A stretch of 64,000 bases of DNA, taken from assembly GCA_027257055.1 (NCBI GenBank), contig JAPVLO010000097.1:868001-932000 (forward strand), in the 5' to 3' direction. This document shows positions 58,831-64,000 of the stretch, in pieces (position 1 is the stretch's first letter; every line of letters starts with the position of its first letter). Under the pieces are notes generated by a model. That model made no database searches, had not been told where the DNA came from, and saw only the letters and a program-made list of their open reading frames with translations. Source of the DNA: Cephalopachus bancanus (taxonomy: Eukaryota; Chordata; Mammalia; Primates; Tarsiidae). The translations under genes were made by a program, and so were the position numbers.

Positions 58831-59224
58831 TAAATAAATAAATACATACATAAACAATAAGTAATAATCTGAAAGAATTTTTTCCTAATTTAAAATAATT
58901 AATGGACATTAAACATAGATAAATATCCTTAAAATGTGTTCCATGGGTTCATTTTGGTGAAAAGAACTACATAAGTAGTAGTAGCTTGGTAAGCTCTGTC
59001 CCCCTAATATAGATTTGCACTGCATATTAGCATATTACAATATGGCAAACTCCTGGATTAAAGAATGAAATCCATGGATTTTCACATTTGTTTAAACAAA
59101 GGACATAGCCCCCTCCTTTTTAGCATAATATCTATAATATCTAGTTTGCTGTTAATTCCCCATGAAAAATTAGCCTTCCTTCAAACAATCCTTTGTGATA
59201 GTTATACTTGTCCATTTTATATCA
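58831..59224. other. DSG2 intron 8 sequence, nothing recognised
   Basis: AT-rich. A (TAAA)n/(CATA)n patch at 58828-58858. Confidence 0.4.
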
Positions 59225-59440
59225 CCAGTTGATTACTGTATCTATACATTATGGGCCAAATTTTTCATTTTCTTTTTATTAGCATTTTCATAGTATTCTA
59301 TTTAGATGTACTTAATTTACTTAACTATTCTATTATTAGGCATTTGGGCTATTTGCAGTTTTTAAATATAATTAATATTGCTCAGAATATTTATACACAT
59401 TTTCCTTCTGTTGACCTATATCCTATGACTAAAAGAATGA
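59225..59440 (-). repeat. Possible old L1M fragment
   Basis: TAGTATTCTATTTAGATG, TTACTTAACTATTCTATTATTAGG, CATTTGGGCTATTTGCAG resemble the old L1 3' region in antisense. Confidence 0.5.
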
Positions 59441-59848
59441 GCTAGTCAAAGTTTATTTAGGTCCTGTTGTTTTTTATTTCTAGTATCTCTGAGCACTTTT
59501 GTTTGTTTCTTTGGTATAACGTTAAATACATTATGTAGGTTTCCATGAATGACAGCAATGCTGTTGTTCACTTGGCTTTTGGATGAGTCATTATGAATTT
59601 CATTTTCCCCTATGTAGGGCTCTGAATGGACAACGACTTCCGCTTCCTTTTAAATATGGATCACTATGGTGTTGAGATAAGAACACAACAGAAAATGACT
59701 AGAGAAAAATACACTCTTTTTGAGTGTAAAATCTTTGGGAAATTTCTTTTAATTCACTCTTGCCTTTGACATGTTTGTTTTGGTGGCATGATGTGCCGAA
59801 TGACAAAATGTTCTAGAGAGATGTCACTGATATTTAAAGACCAAGACA
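59441..59848. other. DSG2 intron 8 sequence, nothing recognised
   Basis: No gene seen. Exon 8 coding sequence was looked for here and not found. Confidence 0.4.
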
Positions 59849-60148
59849 GGCTGGGCTCGGTGGCTCAGCCTGTAATCCCAGCACTTTGGGAGGCCGAGGT
59901 GAGTGGATTGCCTGAGGCCGCGGGTTCGAGATCCGCCTGGGCAAGTTGGCAAGACCTCATCTCTACAATAAATAAAAAAAAATTAGCCGGGTGTAGTAGT
60001 ACGCGCCTGTAGTTCCAGCTACTTGGAAGTCTGAGGCAGAAGGATCGCCGGAGCCCAGCAGGTCGAGGCTGCGGTGGCCAGGAGCGGCCATTGCACTCCA
60101 GTCTGGGTGACAGAGGGAGACTCCAACTCAAAAAAAAAAAAAAAAAAA
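59849..60148 (+). mobile_element. Alu SINE, young type, in intron 8
   Basis: GGCTGGGCTCGGTGGCTCAG head, tail of about 19 A. Perfect duplication AAAGACCAAGACA. Antisense to DSG2. Confidence 0.97.
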
Positions 60149-60277
60149 GACCAAGACAATGTTAAAAAAATGAGCTAGATACTGGGGTCATAAAAATCAC
60201 CTCCTAGTGTCTGTCATAGCCATAAATGGATAATTTCCAGCATTGTGAGCAATAGATGAAGGCATATACCTCTCCTT

Positions 60278-60569
60278 TTTTTTTTTTTTTTTTTTGAGTT
60301 GGAGTCTCACTCGGTCGCCCAGACTGGAGTGCAGTGGCCGCTCCCGGCCACCGCAGCCTCGACCTGCTGGGCTCCGGCGATCCTTCCGCCTCAGCCTTCC
60401 GAATAGCCGGAATTACAGGCATGCGCCACCACGCCCGGCTGATTTTTTGATTTATTGTAGAGATGAGGTCTCGCCGCCCAGGCGGGTCTCGAACCTGCGG
60501 GCTCAGGCAATCCACTCACCTCAGCCTCCCAAAGGCGCAGGATTACAGGCTGAGCCACTGAGCCCGGCT
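60278..60569 (-). mobile_element. Alu SINE, young type, in intron 8
   Basis: GAGTTGGAGTCTCACTCGG to ACTGAGCCCGGCT. Perfect duplication ATACCTCTCCTTTT. Confidence 0.97.
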
Positions 60570-60796
60570 TATACCTCTCCTTTTAAAAACTGTCACATAT
60601 TTTGTCATTTTCATTTTGCTATTTCAATATTTTAAAGTTATTTGTTAATTAACAAAGCTGTGAATTTTTCTATCTCTAACTCTATTGCAAATAGAGCTAG
60701 TAATTTTTTATCTCTATTTCCATTTTTAAAATTCTGTTTTTTTTTTTTTTTTTTGGACAGTTTCACTGAGGCGATAATTTAGATACGCTTCATCCT

Positions 60797-61086
60797 TTTT
60801 TTTTTTTTTTTGAGTCAGAGTCTCTGTCGCCCAGGCTGGAGTGCAGTGGCACACTCACAGCCATGGCAGCCTCATCCTGCTGGGCTCAGGTGATCCTTCT
60901 GTCCCAGCCTCCTAAGTAGCTGGAACTACAGGCAAGCACCACCATGCCTAGCTAAGTTTTGGTTTATTGTAGAGATGAGGTCTTGCCAAGTTGCCCAGGC
61001 TGGTCTTGAGCCTGTGAGCTCAGGCAATCCTCTCACCTCGGCCTCCCAAAGTGCTGGGATTATAGGCGTGAGCCACCGGGTCCAGC
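60797..61086 (-). mobile_element. Alu SINE in intron 8
   Basis: GAGTCAGAGTCTCTGTCGCC to CACCGGGTCCAGCC. Confidence 0.94.
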
Positions 61087-61634
61087 CCTGTAATTTTCAC
61101 AGTTCTTTTCATGGTAATATTAATTTACTATCTTTCATCTACACCCTCTCTTGGTAGAAATAGCTACATCCCGTTTTTGTGCTATCATAGTATACTGAGA
61201 ATAGAGTCATATATCACTTAACAAGGGAGATATGACCTGAGAATGTACACAACTTCATCCTTATACATCATAACATGTACTTACACAAACCTTAGATGGT
61301 GTATCCTACTATACACTTAGGCTGTATGGTATATCTGGAAGGCTACAAACCTGTACAGCATGTTACTGTAGTACATACTGTAGGCAACTGTGACACAATG
61401 TTTGTATATATAAACGTACCTATGCATAGAAAAGGTTTAATAAAAATATAGTATAAAAGATTAAAAAATGGTACACCTACATATGGCAATAACCATGATT
61501 GGAGCCTGCAGGACTGGAAGGTGCTCTAGGTGAGTCAGCAGTGAGTGAATGTGAAGGCCTAGGACATTACTGTATGCTACTGTAGATTTTATCATCACTG
61601 TAAGCAGACGACACTAAGTTAATTAATTAGGTAA

Positions 61635-61924
61635 CTTTCTGAGTTGGAGTCTCACTCTGCCACCTAGGCTGGAGGTCAGTGGCATGCTCACAGCTACCGC
61701 AGCCTCAACCTGCTGGGCTCAGGCGATCCTTCCACCTCAGCCTTCCAAGTAGCTAGAACTACAAATGCGTGCTAACACACCCGGCTAATTTTTTAAAAAT
61801 GTTATTTATTGTAGAGATGAGGTCTCGCCCAAGTTGCCCAGGCTGGTCTCAAACCCCTGGGCTCATCTTCTCACCTCGGCCTCCCAAGTGCTGGGATTAC
61901 AGGTTTGAGCCACCGTGCCCAGCC
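61635..61924 (-). mobile_element. Alu SINE inside the Tigger-like element
   Basis: GAGTTGGAGTCTCACTCTG to CCGTGCCCAGCC. Confidence 0.94.
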
Positions 61925-62349
61925 TAAATTAATTTTTTTAGAAAACTTTCTTCAATAATACATTAACCAGAGCTTGCCATATCTTTTTTACTTTATAAAC
62001 TTTAATTTTTAAAACTTTTTGACTCTTTTGGAATAACACTTAGCTTATAAAATACATTTATATTACAAACACATTGTACAGCTATATAAACATGTTTTCT
62101 TTCTTTGTATCTTTATTCTATAAGCTTTTTCCTATTTAAAAATTTTTTTTTGTTAGAAACTAAGCCACAAACACACACATTAGCCTAGGCCTATACAGGG
62201 TTGGAATTATCGGCATCTTGTCTTCTATCTCCACATCTTGTCCCACTGGAAGGTCTTTTGGGGCAATGGAGCTCTCATCTCCTATGATAACAATTTCTTT
62301 TTCTGGAATACTTCCTGAAAGACCTGCCTGAGGCTGTTCTACAGGTGTC

Positions 62350-62636
<287 letters not shown>

Positions 62637-62778
62637 AAGTTTATTATTTTTTTTAAAGTTGGAGTATACTTTAAAATAATGAGACAAATATAGTATAGTA
62701 AATACATAAATCAGTAACATAGTTGGTTATGATCATTTTCAGGAATTATGTACTGTACATAATTGGATGTGCCCTACT

Positions 62779-63067
62779 TTTTTTTTTTTTTTTGAGTTGG
62801 AGTCTCACTCGGTCGCCCAAACTGGAGTGCAGTGGCCGCTCCCGGCCACCGCAGCCTCGACCTGCTGGGCTCCGGCGATCCTTCCGCCTCAGCCTTCCAA
62901 GTAGCCGAAATTACAGGCATGCGCTACCATGCCCAGCTGATTTTTTGATTTATTCTAGAGATGAGGTCTCGCTGCCCAGGCGGGTCTCGAACCCGCGGGC
63001 TCAGGCAATCCACTCACCTCAGCCTCCCAAAGGCGTGGGATTACAGGCTGAGCCACCGAGCCCGGCT
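62779..63067 (-). mobile_element. Alu SINE, young type, inside the Tigger-like element
   Basis: GAGTTGGAGTCTCACTCGG to ACCGAGCCCGGCT. Perfect duplication GTGCCCTACTTTT. Confidence 0.97.
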
Positions 63068-63276
63068 TGTGCCCTACTTTTATAGGACCATCAGTGAGGT
63101 AGATTTGTTTACACTAGCATCACCACAAACATGTGAGTGATGCATTGTGCTATGACCTTGCGATGGCTACGACATCACTAAGAGACAGGAATTGTTCAGC
63201 TCCATTATAATCTTATTGGGGCCATCATCGTGTATGTGGTCTGTTGTTGACCGACATGTTACGTAGCACATAACTG

Positions 63277-63937
63277 GACCTCTATTCCAGCATCTCCACC
63301 ATTCATCAATGTATGACTGTTTCTTCTTATATGTGTTATCAACCTTTGTATCTCAAACAACTGGCATGGTTGCATTTATAAGTGATGACTAAAAATTATG
63401 TTTATTTCTATACAAGCAGATGAATGTATATCTGATGATATTACCCATTTCTTCAATAATCATAAAATGTCTTCTCTTTGAAGTAATGTTATTCAATTTT
63501 CCTCTGCTTTTAAAAAGGTGGTTTAAATACATACGGTAGCCTATCAACCAATAAGTAGTGCTCCTAATTATTACCGTGAAACTTCAGGTTAATTCTTTTA
63601 ACCTACAGATTAAAATGTATTAAATGAATTCTGTTATACATTTATATCATTCTTCTTTTTACTGTTAGATTTTTACCTAGTCTGTTAACATATTAAGTTT
63701 TTGTAAAAATTTGGAAGCTTCTAGAGTCAATTTTTATCTGTGTATAATATAATAAAATAGTACTTTGAAAGCTATAGCTTTGCATTTTCTTTTACAGTTT
63801 GGTAAGGCAATTCTAACACAAACCATTGACAAATATACTGACTTTATTCCTTATTTTGCTACATACAAATCCATCTTGTAGTTTTTGTTGAAAAAGTTCT
63901 TGTGGGGTTATGAGATCCAAATATATAAGATCCGAAT
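63277..63937. other. DSG2 intron 8 sequence, nothing recognised
   Basis: AT-rich intron. No exon 8 found. Confidence 0.45.
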
Positions 63938-64000
63938 GCTGGCTATGCTTCTCTTTAAGCTTTGGCGCCCCCTCCCTAACCTTGGGGAGGTGAATGTTCT
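63938..64000 (+). mobile_element. Start of another LTR R-region element, cut by the window end
   Basis: TGCTGGCTATGCTTCTCTTT, AAGCTTTGGCGCC and CCTTGGGGAGGTGAAT match the R region of the LTR at 29696-30299 and the element at 51711-51889, in the opposite (plus) orientation. Confidence 0.7.

Overview
The window is primate nuclear DNA. It is extremely rich in dimeric Alu SINEs (about 63 copies or fragments on both strands), and also holds L1 and L2 LINEs, MIR, MaLR and other LTRs, hAT, Tigger and mariner relics. Many of the youngest-looking Alus share a diagnostic sequence unlike human AluY/AluS and closer to an AluJ-derived lineage: a GGCTCGGTGGCTCAGCCTGTAATC head, CGCGCCTTTGGG, CCGGAGCCCAGCAGGTCGAGG and a GAGACTCCAACTC end before the tail. 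There are no lemur-type Alus and no galago tRNA-chimeric ones. Short LTR-derived, poly(A)-tailed insertions with L1-style target duplications are also present, as described for tarsier (TINEs). I therefore favour a tarsier, with moderate confidence.

The only protein-coding gene I can support is desmoglein-2 (DSG2) on the minus strand. Seven exons, matching exons 9-15 of the usual 15-exon gene, run from 58465 down to 42557. Every junction has AG/GT sites and compatible phase, and together they encode about 780 residues: late extracellular cadherin repeats, the extracellular anchor, the transmembrane helix, the intracellular anchor, the catenin-binding segment and the desmoglein repeats. The stop codon is followed by a repeat-free 3' UTR of about 1.8 kb, with an AATAAA at 40780-40785. 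Exons 1-8 are not visible and should lie beyond base 64000.

Layout. 1-40.7 kb is intergenic sequence downstream of DSG2, where mammalian synteny places TTR further on. It contains nested L1s, Alus, several LTRs, an internally deleted mariner (17984-18919) and a 216-bp mariner-like MITE (9051-9266). 40.7-43.6 kb is the DSG2 terminal exon. 43.6-58.5 kb holds exons 14-9 with repeat-laden introns, including a 744-bp solo LTR and a 179-bp LTR-R-derived retroposon in intron 11. 58.5-64 kb is part of intron 8, with a Tigger-like DNA transposon split by three Alus and, at the very edge, another copy of the LTR-R-type element.

No CRISPR arrays, operons, tRNA or rRNA genes or other prokaryote-style systems are present. 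The most informative signals are transposon biology: an LTR family giving rise to L1-mobilised R-region copies, LTR insertions datable by precise target duplications inside Alu and L1, multi-level nesting, and sense Alus very close to DSG2 splice sites.
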